Part shown: piece after piece, positions 27,489 through 37,555 of the stretch
How the letters are laid out: every line of letters begins with the position of its first letter
How positions within the stretch are numbered: position 1 is the first letter of the stretch
Assembly (NCBI GenBank): GCA_035772405.1
Contig: JAYKKM010000016.1
Location: 642,501 to 706,500 of the forward strand
DNA: 64,000 nt
Direction of reading: 5' to 3'
Origin: Chrysogorgia sp. JL179-B06
Lineage: Eukaryota; Cnidaria; Anthozoa; Scleralcyonacea; Chrysogorgiidae
Notes under the pieces: model-generated
What the model was told of the DNA's origin: nothing
The model's input: only the letters and a program-made list of their open reading frames with translations
Database searches by the model: none
Position numbers and translations under genes: made by a program

Positions 27489-30400
27489 TTTTATAATGTC
27501 CATACGCATAGCTAGATACACCATCTGGTAGTATATGTCGCTTGTCGTCAAAGCAACTTAAGGATATCTTATTTATTTCGTAGCTTCCTAGTTGGTGGCT
27601 CTTGCTGCGAATAGTTTTAATTATGTGAGACATCTGCTCACCATTTGTCAGGACACTTTTATAGTTGTCATGTCTTATATTATTTCTAATGGTACTCTTC
27701 TTGATACCCTTAGCAGTCTTCCCACCTTTTCCATCCTCTTTTATGTAGCTATACATTTTCGACCTTAAACCAACGAACTCAACGATGGGGACTCCTAATG
27801 TCTCATCCTTCATTTTACCAATAACCTTCTTGTTAGTTAGGTCGAAGTAAGGAGATGACTTGTCATATCCACTAAAGTCGAACACTTCTTTGTTAGCGTA
27901 CATGTCTTTGTACACATCCTCCGTCTCAATCTCATACATTAGACTATCCGTATCTGTGAATAGTAGTTTGGCTTTGTTGCCATACTCCTTTTTGACGTTA
28001 TTGTAGTGGAAGTCATACATCAATGTCTTCGATAGGTCTAGAATACACATACCCACATATGCTGGTCTATTTAGAGTTAGTATCTCTTTGATCTTGTGAA
28101 CTGCTACCAAGTTATTGTCAAATATCTTACTGCTTACAAAGGTTGGTTTCGACGTTAGTTTCTTCAGCTTTTCCTCGTCTGTCACTAACTCCACATTCAC
28201 ACGCTTTCGTAGATTCTCCATAGTCTTTCCGAATACACTATTATTCATGAGCTTGAAGAAATCCTTCTCAAAGTCGTTCTTCGCTTGGGTTCTCTTGTCA
28301 GTGTTAAAGTCAATGTATTGCTTGAGCCATGGTGACTGATCGAACTGAAGTACTCTATGTATCTTCTTAACCTTCATTCCCAAACTTTTGTATAACTGTA
28401 GGTTTCTATAGTGAACGACGTACTTACTCTTACCGTTTAGGTTAGGTACAAGTTTTGCAACCTCTCCAACAGATATCTTAAACTTGTTTTGTATTGTCTT
28501 ACAATAGTTTGACAACATATCACTACTCACTTTCACCCTCTCAGGGGCTAAAGGATAGTCGTTGTGAAGATCGTGCAACTCCTCTGGATACTCTAAATCA
28601 ACCTCGAGTATCAACCCCTTGTCTGAGTCGTTGTTATATTTATCTAGATTGTCAAAACCCTCGACCCACTCAAATCCACCAGTCGGTAGATACTGACTCA
28701 TAGCCCAACCATAAAGGTTATTCGCGTCTAGGTATACGATGTGTTTCGATGGCTTGCTACTATCATAGTCCTTCATATATTTGTTATTAGCCTTACCATA
28801 TCTATGCGTGATACAAGAGACGCCACCTCGCATTCCTTTCTCAATAAACTGAAACATGTCGATATCAGTCATCAACTCTAGTTTCACTCCTGTCATCTTT
28901 AGAGCAGCATCCCACGATAGTCCTGGTGATGTGAAGTAGTGACAAGGATCTAGTTGGTAGTACTGCTTGCACGTCTTTCTGAAGTTCTCAAACACGTCAG
29001 ACAATAGTAACACATCAGTCTTGAGGTACATATCGTGGTACTCACCCATACTATTCAAGTCGAACGTCTTCCACACTTCTTGTGCGTGTTCATAATCAGC
29101 GTCCGATATATGTTCGTCGTTCAGTGCACTGTAGAAGCTCTCCTTTGAGGGTAGCCTCAACTCTTCGAACTTGTCAAAACTATCCATATAGTCATATGGG
29201 TACACACCCTTTCGTGACATCAACTCTAACTCCTTACCTTGAAATACTTCGGACGTGTACTTAAGACAATCTTTTGGTAGGTTGTTTACTAGGTTGACTA
29301 GACTAGAGCTCATGAATTGGAAACTATCTAGAAACACTAGATGTTTACCTAACATGAATGCCATATATTTCTCCATATTATTTGGTATGACGTTGATTTT
29401 CTGACCTAGATTGCCTATCTCTTGCATTATGAAGTGGCTATCGTACCCTCTTAGATTGTGAAATATGACAGGTATCTTATCAGTCAATCTATAGTTCCTA
29501 TTACACAACTGATGTGCTGAACCTCTATACTTACCAGTGATATGACAATGATCTCTAACTCTCATGTCTCCACTTTTATATTTCCCATCACAAATGTGAC
29601 ACTTAGTCGATTCCTTGAAGTTAACCTTATCAGCTCTGGTCAACACCATGTCCTCATTAAAATGCTCCTTTCTAACTTTCTTGCAGTATTTAACCTCCTC
29701 TAACATCTTTTTCATGAACTTCCTAACAGCGTTCTTACCTCGAAACATCTCTAACGGTTTGCTATATTTATCATCATAGCAGCACACTACTTTGTACCCA
29801 TACCCACAGTCTGTGTGTCTTTGGTACTCGCTAGTGTACGATCCTGTGAGTGGTGTCACGTTGTCGACCTTCTCTGTGATAGCCTCGAAGTCTGCGTATA
29901 TCACAAATGGCACTTCTAATTGTTTGTGGTAATTTTTGTACTCAAGAGTGTTGTCTCCTTCTTCTGGCATCTTAATCGCTTGCTTGCCATTTACCACCAT
30001 ACAAACCTCCTTATGTTTCTCTAGAATCTCACTGGTAGTAAAACATTGAAGACAGTACCTACAGAAATTCTTCTTATGCTCGTATTTAGATTGGTTGAAC
30101 ATAAACTTATTAAAGTCTTTGATGTACACGTAGTGTCGTTTAACACCACTCGTTATTAGCAACAGGTCCATATGATCCTCGTACTTCTCCTCAGAAACGT
30201 AGATAGGGAATGGCTGCTTGTCCTCGTACCCAAACACGTTGATACTAATACCATTCTGCATCTCTATCTTGTTGTACTGTTTTGTATTAACTGGAAATCT
30301 CACTCCTTCATAGTTCACAGAACCTACGTTCTTCTTATGCTTCGACACTCTCTGCGGATCCTTTCCCACAGGACACTTGTGCAACACGTGACACCACATA

Positions 30401-31545
30401 AAACACTTGTCATCATTGTTCTTTATATTAATTAGACCTTTCGACGCGTTCCTCAACTCTAACGGTAGTTCAATATAACTCGATCCTTTAAGAGGTTCAT
30501 ACACCACTACGTTAATAAAGTGATCATCAATATTATCCACAACCCACCCAGACCCTTCTGACAACCACACAGCAATACGATTTACTATCTCCTCACTAGA
30601 TTGCTTTGTAGTCCCACTAATATCAACACTACTAATCACTGTTTTGATTACGCTATGGAAGAAGGCTGTCTTAAACACAGACTCTCCACCACCAATTTGT
30701 TTCTCTAGAGTCACTTTTAATATCTCGGAAAACTTTAAACCTTTCAGTCTCTCTAACTCTTTCTGTAGAGTCGAGCCCACTACTACTCTAGTCTTGACTA
30801 GTTGTTTTAATGGATCCTTATTGTAGACCACCCCAACACTATACGACTTGGTATACCCTTTAAGAGCAACTCTCCTTTGCACTACAGTAGGACGTTTCGT
30901 CTTAGCAATAAGACTAGTTATTCTATCGTACTCTTTGTCTGAGACCTCCTGACTTAACTGCGACCTCCTCACATATCGTCTAAGATCACGTCTAGCCTTT
31001 CGAACTTCTCTGACCTCCCTAACTCTGGTGACTCTATTAATGACGTTCACTCTAGACCCCCTTCTAATAAGGTCCATCCACTCATACCCTAATTTTTTAG
31101 CGTCAGCTAGATAGCTAGACATCCTCTTTAAAAAACTCATCTTAATGTTCGGCATAACTAAATTACCAGAACTCATAGCAGGATCACGTGCACCACCACT
31201 CGATAGTGTACCACTACGAGCGACATTACCACTCACAATAGGGTTACGTTTAAGTACAGACCTTTTCATAAGAGTCGTTTTATTATTTAATATAGCTAAG
31301 TCTTTAGACCTTTTCGAATTAAGGAATCCACTAGACTCACTACTTATAACAAATCCCATATCAGCGTCACATCCAGACACCTCACTCTGTAGCCTACTAG
31401 CTGAGACATGTCTCAAAGGCCCCAAACCAGGTGACACATCGTCTATTAGTAGTCTCGAAACTAGCGGTAACAGCGAACCTTTTCCATTTGAATGTCTCAA
31501 CTTCTCTGGAGAACCAAGCACTTTTTCCGTTTTTGGATTCCACAT
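27391..31545 (-). CDS. Protein-primed type DNA polymerase B (Polinton POLB) with transposon-encoded tail
   Basis: 1384 residues. It copies the element's linear DNA, probably primed by a terminal protein. Exonuclease boxes are YADFEAI (D552, E554), IFHNLRGYD (N697, D702) and YLKTDVLLL (Y840, D844). Polymerase boxes are DANNLYGW (D940), KLMNNSVFGK (1098-1107) and FTDTDS (D1198, D1200). All are intact. It also has a C2H2-like site (CRYCLQC...H..VC, 495-515) and an endonuclease VII-like zinc site (C649, C652, DHCH 665-668, H678, C681). The first 380 residues are basic and unrecognised; the real start may be a later Met (for example M136), because M1 lies in the terminal hairpin. From residue 1353 on, including a run of nine Pro, the sequence comes from the inserted transposon. 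The native stop would lie a few codons past the target site. Confidence 0.93.
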   Translation of the reverse strand: MWNPKTEKVLGSPEKLRHSNGKGSLLPLVSRLLIDDVSPGLGPLRHVSASRLQSEVSGCDADMGFVISSESSGFLNSKRSKDLAILNNKTTLMKRSVLKRNPIVSGNVARSGTLSSGGARDPAMSSGNLVMPNIKMSFLKRMSSYLADAKKLGYEWMDLIRRGSRVNVINRVTRVREVREVRKARRDLRRYVRRSQLSQEVSDKEYDRITSLIAKTKRPTVVQRRVALKGYTKSYSVGVVYNKDPLKQLVKTRVVVGSTLQKELERLKGLKFSEILKVTLEKQIGGGESVFKTAFFHSVIKTVISSVDISGTTKQSSEEIVNRIAVWLSEGSGWVVDNIDDHFINVVVYEPLKGSSYIELPLELRNASKGLINIKNNDDKCFMWCHVLHKCPVGKDPQRVSKHKKNVGSVNYEGVRFPVNTKQYNKIEMQNGISINVFGYEDKQPFPIYVSEEKYEDHMDLLLITSGVKRHYVYIKDFNKFMFNQSKYEHKKNFCRYCLQCFTTSEILEKHKEVCMVVNGKQAIKMPEEGDNTLEYKNYHKQLEVPFVIYADFEAITEKVDNVTPLTGSYTSEYQRHTDCGYGYKVVCCYDDKYSKPLEMFRGKNAVRKFMKKMLEEVKYCKKVRKEHFNEDMVLTRADKVNFKESTKCHICDGKYKSGDMRVRDHCHITGKYRGSAHQLCNRNYRLTDKIPVIFHNLRGYDSHFIMQEIGNLGQKINVIPNNMEKYMAFMLGKHLVFLDSFQFMSSSLVNLVNNLPKDCLKYTSEVFQGKELELMSRKGVYPYDYMDSFDKFEELRLPSKESFYSALNDEHISDADYEHAQEVWKTFDLNSMGEYHDMYLKTDVLLLSDVFENFRKTCKQYYQLDPCHYFTSPGLSWDAALKMTGVKLELMTDIDMFQFIEKGMRGGVSCITHRYGKANNKYMKDYDSSKPSKHIVYLDANNLYGWAMSQYLPTGGFEWVEGFDNLDKYNNDSDKGLILEVDLEYPEELHDLHNDYPLAPERVKVSSDMLSNYCKTIQNKFKISVGEVAKLVPNLNGKSKYVVHYRNLQLYKSLGMKVKKIHRVLQFDQSPWLKQYIDFNTDKRTQAKNDFEKDFFKLMNNSVFGKTMENLRKRVNVELVTDEEKLKKLTSKPTFVSSKIFDNNLVAVHKIKEILTLNRPAYVGMCILDLSKTLMYDFHYNNVKKEYGNKAKLLFTDTDSLMYEIETEDVYKDMYANKEVFDFSGYDKSSPYFDLTNKKVIGKMKDETLGVPIVEFVGLRSKMYSYIKEDGKGGKTAKGIKKSTIRNNIRHDNYKSVLTNGEQMSHIIKTIRSKSHQLGSYEINKISLSCFDDKRHILPDGVSSYAYGHYKTTSFPGSYLRPPPPPPPPPRAAKRPWSGLVTC

Positions 31546-31663
31546 ATTTGCTCGAAAATTATATGTGGAATCTAAAAACGAAAAAGTGCTGCGTTCATCA
31601 GAGAAAAAAGTTGAGACATGAAAAATGGAAAAGTGCGCCGGTACCGCTAGTTTCTATACTACT
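31448..31663. repeat. Right Polinton terminus, 216-base hairpin
   Basis: The outer arm (about 31560-31663) and inner arm (31448-31548) are imperfect inverted copies, each about 100 bases, around a loop near 31549-31560. The inner arm begins AGTAGTCTCGAAACTAGCGG; the outer arm ends with the complement of AGTAGTATAGAAACTAGCGG. The first residues of the polymerase frame are encoded in the inner arm, and the outer arm encodes a mirrored, similar peptide on the other strand (MWNLKTKKC... against MWNPKTEKV...). Confidence 0.9.
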
Positions 31664-31669
31664 GATGTA
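31664..31669. repeat. Polinton target-site duplication, right copy (GATGTA)
   Basis: Second copy of the hexamer at 7851-7856. Confidence 0.95.
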
Positions 31670-32009
31670 CACAACTGCCATACACTACACCATTGTCAAA
31701 AATTTATTTCGCAATCCCGACAAATATGCGGAAATGCTGGTAGGAACGGATGCAGAAGCGGCTGCATTTAAAGATGAGCCAACAGGCAAAGGCCTGCGGA
31801 AATTTTTAAACGCAACCTGCGTTGGCGATTCCAACACAAATTCCTCCTCCTCATCTACGCCCTCCAAAAGGAAACTGCTGGCGGACCTGTTGTCGTCCGA
31901 CGACGACGACGAGGAACAAATTATAGCAACACCACCACCAGCCGTAACCTCACAAGTGAAAGAGAAAAAGCATAAGTCCAAAAAACCCAAAAAATCTACT
32001 AAAAAGTAG
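31670..32009 (+). pseudogene. Unknown gene split by the Polinton, 3' part
   Basis: The frame continues in phase from 7856 and ends at a TAG at 32007-32009. It contains NLFRNPDKYAEMLVGTDAEA, a Ser-run (NTNSSSSSTPSKRKL), an acidic patch (LLSSDDDDEEQ) and a very basic tail (KEKKHKSKKPKKSTKK), which looks like a nuclear localisation or DNA-binding tail. The family is not recognised. See the 5' part at 7405. Confidence 0.6.
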
Positions 32010-32023
32010 ATCTTAATAACAGT

Positions 32024-32362
32024 TTAAAAAAATTTTAAATAACCAAAAATATTTGTTGTTGTAACAGTAGACATGAATGGCACGATGGTATTATGAAGAA
32101 TTTGCGAAATTTCACATGGTCGTTTCAACCATTCGGCTATTGCCAGTTGCGAAACGTTAAACAAACCAAAGAAGATACCAATCGTTAAAACTAATTCAGG
32201 TATCCTTTCGCCTATGCCATGCATGTCTGCTTTTTTATCTAAAAACGTTAATAAATTGAAAAAAATATTCATCGTGGAAGGAATTAATAGACGGCCCAAT
32301 GCAAGTCTGACATTAAGAACGCATATTTCGCTATAGTAATTGGTATGTTTAGCTAGGCTCAT
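32024..32362 (-). CDS. Unknown hydrophobic protein, duplicated copy 1
   Basis: 112 codons with MSLAKHTNYYSEICVLNVRL at the start and two hydrophobic segments (TIGIFFGLFNVSQLAIA and the region around MSTVTTTNIFGY). It is convergent with the gene ending at 32009, only 15 bases away. A second, shortened copy on the same strand is at 32712-32897. No family was recognised. It may be another gene of the element that contained the split gene. Confidence 0.4.
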   Translation of the reverse strand: MSLAKHTNYYSEICVLNVRLALGRLLIPSTMNIFFNLLTFLDKKADMHGIGERIPELVLTIGIFFGLFNVSQLAIAEWLKRPCEISQILHNTIVPFMSTVTTTNIFGYLKFF

Positions 32363-32405
32363 CTAAATCTACAGTTATAATTGCCATTTCCGTCCATTAT
32401 TTCTT
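32046..32405. repeat. Direct duplication, copy 1
   Basis: About 350 bases starting TTTGTTGTTGTAACAGTAGA are repeated at 32591-32955 in the same orientation with a few indels. Confidence 0.9.
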
Positions 32406-32590
32406 GCCACGTTTGTTCTATAGATTAAACACTATGCACATAGTTGTGTGTAGTTAATTATTATGTTAAATTTGCAGTTGCAAATTCATGTCCGGAAAGT
32501 TTGAAAATTGTCAACCGGCCAGTTAAATACAGAAACTAACTTTTACGTTAAGTTACTGCGACATTCCATATGTTATTTTGAACATATTTT

Positions 32591-32955
32591 CACATATTTG
32601 TTGTTGTAACAGTAGACATGAATGGCACGATGGTATGAAGAATTTGTGAAATTTCGTACTCGTCGTTTCAACCATGGGCAACTATTGCCAGTTGCGAAAC
32701 GTTAAACAAACCTAATTCAAAAAAATTAATTCAGGTATCCTTTCGCCTATGCCATGCATGTCTGCTGCTTTATCTAAAAACGTTAATAAATTGAAAAAAA
32801 TATTCATCGTGGAAGGAAATAATAAACGGCCCAATGCAAGTCTGACATTAAGAACGCATATTTCGCTATAGTAATTGGCATGTTTAGCTAGGCTCATCTA
32901 AATCTACAGTTATAATTGCCATTTCCGTCCATTATTTTTTGCCACGTTTGTTCTA
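32591..32955. repeat. Direct duplication, copy 2
   Basis: Second copy. It has lost about 35 bases in the middle of the reading frame, so the protein of copy 1 is truncated here (32712-32897). Confidence 0.9.
32712..32897 (-). pseudogene. Truncated second copy of the unknown hydrophobic protein
   Basis: It repeats the first 55 or so residues of the 32024-32362 frame almost exactly, then stops early because of the deletion near 32715. The N-terminal half is conserved better than the rest. Confidence 0.4.
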
Positions 32956-33291
32956 TATGAATTATTAATATTACCGGTATAATTACCATTTCCTAGTTTG
33001 GCTTCCTTCAAAAGATCTCTTTGGAACTATTTATCTAAAAACCACTGAATTAGATTTTTTTTAAATTTTATTTATTATTTTATTTATTACTGTAAGGAGA
33101 GTGGTTCAAAAATGGGAATTAAGTTTCCTCCTACCACTATCCAGCCAGCCAGGTTTTTTTTGTTGTTGTTTTTTTTTTTGTTTTGTTTTTGTATATATTT
33201 TTTTGTTTGTAATTTTGTGTAATGTAATTGTTTATTGTGTATATTGGTTGGCAAAGATTTTATTAAAGATATTAAAGATATTAAAGATACC

Positions 33292-33620
33292 AAAAGTTTA
33301 GGAGTTGTCATTGATGAAAGATTGAATTGGGAGACTGAAGTTGACAACATCAGTAAAGAGGTTTCTAGGACAATAGGAATAATTAAAAGAGTAATTAAAA
33401 GAATAAGCATCTAAACTGGGATGGGAATCCCATGATGAAAGAAGGAAAACCCAAATTATTTCTTATACCCCCATGACCAATGTTTAAAAAAAAGATAATT
33501 GCCCAGATGGTATTTCTAAGATGTTTACACTTGCAAATAGAAATGTACTACCTTAGAAGTAAACTAATGCCATGAAGCAAAGTTTTAGTTATGCAGCTGC
33601 CAAGACATGGAGTGACCACC
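33292..33620 (+). pseudogene. LINE ORF2 C-terminal fragments
   Basis: Reads LGVVIDERLNWETEVDNISK then TIGIIKR, the typical (Y)LGV.ID..L.W..H(V/I)..(I/V)..K region after the reverse transcriptase. Further on comes a decayed NAMKQSFSYAAAKTWS, the end of ORF2. It is the tail of a jockey/RTE-like copy whose polymerase part is missing. Confidence 0.6.
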
Positions 33621-35078
33621 AAAAATAAATTGGTGCTATATAAGTTATTTTATTGTAATATATAGTTAGTTGAATTTTTATGAAAAAACGGCGAGCCGAC
33701 CAAAAAACGGTAAATAACATATTAATTTTTTTAATACACATTATGCAGGGTATGAAACTGAATGCCAGAAATAATTTATTGTAGTGTTTATTTGAGAAAA
33801 GAGAAATAAAGACCAACAAATTCCATTTTAATATAACCAAAAAAGCCGATAAAATAGCTTGAACATTTTATAAAAACCGGAAATTAGTCAATTAAAAACG
33901 ATTACGTAATTTTCACTGTTACTGTGTGCGTCAGGTGACGTGCGCAGTACAACGGCATTTTATTCTGAACGTCCTCAGAATGAGGAACAACAAACAGACT
34001 GAACAAGGAAATTCAAAGCAAAAGGTTTATATACATAATAGATGGCTCTCTACTCTTCAAGCGTTTCAAAGCAAGTCAATCGATCTAGTCAGTTTGTCAG
34101 TGTCGGAATCATCGCTCAGGATAATTATGCGACGTTTCATCTGTGGCTGAGCTTTTAATAAATCACTTGAAATACCTTCGTTGTTGTGAATATGAAAGTT
34201 GAATGTACATCCTTGAATTTTCCATTGAGGCACCAGAAAACAAGCCAAAAGGACCAGAAACTGTTGTATTGGATAGGTTTACAAGACCCGGAGGCTCTTC
34301 TTAATCGGGAGTGTGCAGGCGGAGCGGCGCAGGCTAGCAATAGAGCGCCAGCAATGGTTGATGGGAAGGCGATAAAGGAAAAAATTAGAGCCTGCGAAAT
34401 CGTGTGTCGAAACTCTGCAAATTTGATCGAAACATTGCAAATTGGCTTTGGAAATGGCGAAGTGGCTTGCAGCTAGAGATGGTCAATATAAATAGCTCTT
34501 TGTAGGTGAAAACCGCGTGTGATTATCGAGTATTAAATAACAGCACGAGTGTTTATAACGGCGATAGCTTCTCGAGTGCCGTTATAACGGCATACATTTT
34601 ATATGATAATCGATATATACACTGTGGAAATCATTCAAACTCAGGTACGTCGGAAGTAATGGCACATAGCAATATCATATAATATAATACATAAATACAT
34701 CAGTCATCACCCACCCTTGTTTACATATAATTGATGTTTTGAATGACAACGTTCCACCTCCATGGTTATGCAATTTAAGCTCTATTTTGTCAGTGTTTGA
34801 CCTGGAATAATTTACTATATCCTACATATTTCCTCTACAAAGTGTATTGATATTCATATAAAGCAAAAAGCGTACTGGTATTTTGGCAATAGTTCGTATT
34901 AATGTTCACGCGAATAATTTAAAAATTGTCATTGTCATCGAACTATAATATTTTACCAAAGAGCTACTTATATTGACCAATGTTGGGTCGGCGCAATTCC
35001 TGTCACTAGCTGCAAGTGCCATTCGCTTATCTCTATATAGAGATTAGTGGTGCCATTACAGAGAACTCCAATTTGGAT
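33621..35078. other. Mostly gene-free stretch
   Basis: A 96-codon plus-strand frame at 34186-34476 (Lys/Ala-rich, ending NLIETLQIGFGNGE) shows no family signature and could be an exon or chance. A decayed palindrome (GTGTTTATAACGGCGATAGC... GCCGTTATAACGGC) lies at about 34545-34595. Nothing else was recognised. Confidence 0.35.
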
Positions 35079-35189
35079 GCAAGATTTCCAATTCGCTTCG
35101 CCCTTCCTCCCCCTTCCCGTCGTTCCTCGCGCGCCTTCTCTCAAATTTCCGCGCGCCCGCTCTCGTAATTTGTAGGCGAGTGGCTGGGG

Positions 35190-35485
35190 ACGAGGCTGGC
35201 ACATAAGTACGTTCAACTCTCTTAGCGGTATGTTTTTTTATTTCTCTGTTTTCGTTGACAGGAAATGCCGTTGCCAGATATTCGTGTCGTATTTGTTTTT
35301 TTCACTGTGTTCTCAGGACGTTGTGCTGTTATAAAATCTTGAATAAAGCTTAAATTCATTTCTTCGCTAATTTCGGTTGTACAGTCATTATCAAGTTCAT
35401 TGTTTACAATGTCAATTTCCTCATTTTCCAACTCGTCTGGATAATAAAATTCGTTGTCGCTGTGATAATTGTTGTCTGAATCCAT
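35190..35485 (-). pseudogene. N-terminal piece of a Crypton-like tyrosine recombinase
   Basis: The minus-strand frame starts MDSDNNYHSDNEFYYPDELE and is acidic up to FIQDFITAQRPENTVKKTNT. One base shift later it reads W-Q-R...LSTENENREIK and then ELNVLMC. The sequence (N/E)NT-(V/K)KK-T...DxNxWxRFL...E-NR-xIxxIP-xELxxLLC is the N-terminal pattern of Crypton/DUF3504 tyrosine recombinases. It is cut off at about 35190 by an unrelated GC-rich repeat (35080-35190). A second relative lies at 56640-58030. Confidence 0.5.
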
Positions 35486-37121
35486 GTCTTATGTGTTACG
35501 TTTACCCTTCCTTTTCATCCTTAAAGAAAAAACAAAACAATTATCTCCTGGGTCTTTAAAAATATTAAAAAACGTCAGCATTTAATAGGATTCCCCGACC
35601 GTGATCAAAATATCGCAAAAGGCCGCCCGCTCACGCAGCCAATCAAATTACAGGAGAGGCTAGGATTCGGCACGCTCACGGATAATAAAAAATAAGAGAA
35701 CTTTATTGTGTCGAAAAATACTTTAGTAATTCACGTTTCGATGTGTCCTTCACGATGTCCTTGTTCACGACGTTTCGCATGATGTGTCCTTCACCTGAAG
35801 GACACGTCGTCCATGAATATACGTAAGTACTCCTACAGTATTTAAGTATTTTTAGGTAAGTTCTCTTATTTCTCTTTTTCATATTATCTCCAGCTCGTTT
35901 AAGAACCAGCTATTTTTTGGCACCAGCTATTTTTGGTCAGTTGGGTCTTTTTGACCGTTTTTGGTTGGTGCATGTGATGGCCACAACCAACCAAAAACCT
36001 GGTCATTCTGTTTAGAAGCATCAATTATACAGCTAAAACTCCCACAAGTTGTTGCAGGATGCTGGCTGAACAATGCTGCTATTATGGCCGCTGAACAATA
36101 TTGTTGAACGAACAATGTTATTTATTAGTTATTTAATTAGTAATAGTGCGTAGGTTGTCTTTTCGATATAGTAAAGTGAAAAGAAGTTGAACTGCCGAGA
36201 ATTTTAGCAACGAAATACTGACATTTTGAGTGGAGCCATTTATCATAGTGAAATTCATTGTTGTTCTGTTCATGCGGCATTGATGAACCAACAACGGTAT
36301 TGGAACAGGAAAAAAAACAATATTGATAGAACAATCATGTTCGCTATTGTTATCATTGTTGCTATTGTTATCATGGTTTCTCAACCTTGTTAACGAGTGA
36401 TAACAGTATTGATAGCTGAAAAGACCTAATTCCAAAATGGCTTCCAATTTAATATTATTTTTATATGCATTAAGTGGCCCTTATGAACTCGTTTTCATGT
36501 TTGACATTGTAAAGGATTCTTACTTTAAAACGAGGTCACAAGGGACAATTTATATGCATATAAAATAATTTTAAATTGTCGGCCATTTATGAATAAGGTC
36601 TATAAGGATTAATTTATATACACATTGAGGTATAATGATGACTAAATTGTTGTCTTCAACCACACAAATCAGCCACGGAATGGTCCTATTAATAGTAAAC
36701 GTAAATTTTGGCTGTAAACCGATGAAAAATTGTAGCGGTTTGAAGTCTCACCCTCATAAACCAATGCTCCTAACCCTAATATTGAGTTTTACAGTTTATT
36801 CACAGTGTGTTAAATTGGCGAGGTCGTGAGGCCACGGCTGCATTATTTGCATTGTATTCACCTTAACGCACCTTTAGTTTTTTATATCTTATGAACAATA
36901 TAAGAAGCTTGGTGATAGCGTACTATGATTGAAATCAATCGAAGTTTATCCTTGTTTTCATTAAATTCCAAATTATACATAATTTATTTATTTATTGTTA
37001 GTATGATGAATATTGTAGATATATTTGTACTTAATACATTAATATCTGTGCTTAATACAAAGAAAATAATAATAATAATATAAAATAATATATTGGGCCC
37101 CAGGTTAAATATTATGCAACT
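35486..37121. other. Gene-free stretch with small inverted repeats
   Basis: Short complementary blocks occur, for example GTGTCCTTCACCTGAAGGACAC near 35782 and the pair ATAAGGTC/GACCTTAT-type ends around 36420-36600 that suggest a decayed MITE. No gene was recognised; small frames here have no signature. Confidence 0.35.
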
Positions 37122-37250
37122 ATTGGATGAGGCTGAGCATGATATCAAGAGTTATCCAGACCGAGGTCAATGTTATCTGCCGAAGGCTGAGGCGGATAAC
37201 ATTGACAGAGGTCTGGATAATTATTGATATCATGTGTAAGCCGAATCCAA
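37122..37250. repeat. Long palindrome
   Basis: ATGATATCAAGAGTTATCCAGACC...CAATGTTATC and its inverted copy GATAACATTG...GGTCTGGATAATTATTGATATCAT flank a GAAGGCTGAGGC centre. It is the same design as the palindromes at 15792 and 56227. Confidence 0.75.
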
Positions 37251-37555
37251 TAATTGTTTTATTAGACAATTATAAATGTAGAAACCTTTAAGGAATTTAG
37301 GAAGTACATCAATTACGTCACCTACAGACAATTTTTTATATTTTGTAGGTGGCAAGATATCAAATTGTCTGTAGGTTTTTTAGCCAATCACAATCGAGAT
37401 TGTACGAGTATAGTATACTATACTATATATTATTTCATTATATATTATTTCATTTCATTAATTATTATTTAATTATTATTATTTTTATGTCTTCTTCGCA
37501 CATCTTAAAGTGCCAATGAGATGTAAATTAAGTTTTAGTAATATGCAGTAAGGCA

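Larger units (their letters stand above)
7857..31663. mobile_element. Polinton/Maverick virus-like element, complete, with two nested insertions
   Basis: The element is 23,807 bp. The left end starts AGTAGTATAGAAACTAGCGG and the right end is its reverse complement. The first 30 bases match almost perfectly, and further homology continues inward. Flanking GATGTA hexamers are duplicated. Inside are the hallmark genes: DDE integrase with chromodomain, packaging ATPase, double-jelly-roll capsid protein, penton-like protein and a type-B DNA polymerase. Subtracting the nested insertions (12031-17833 and 26094-27488) and their duplications gives about 16.6 kb, the usual Polinton size. Several genes carry frameshifts or stops, so this copy is probably dead, although most frames are surprisingly well kept. 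It inserted in frame into the gene at 7405. Confidence 0.97.

Noticed and set aside
31145..31621. 158-codon plus-strand frame over the start of the polymerase
   Set aside because: Antisense of the polymerase N-terminus and terminal hairpin; no independent support.
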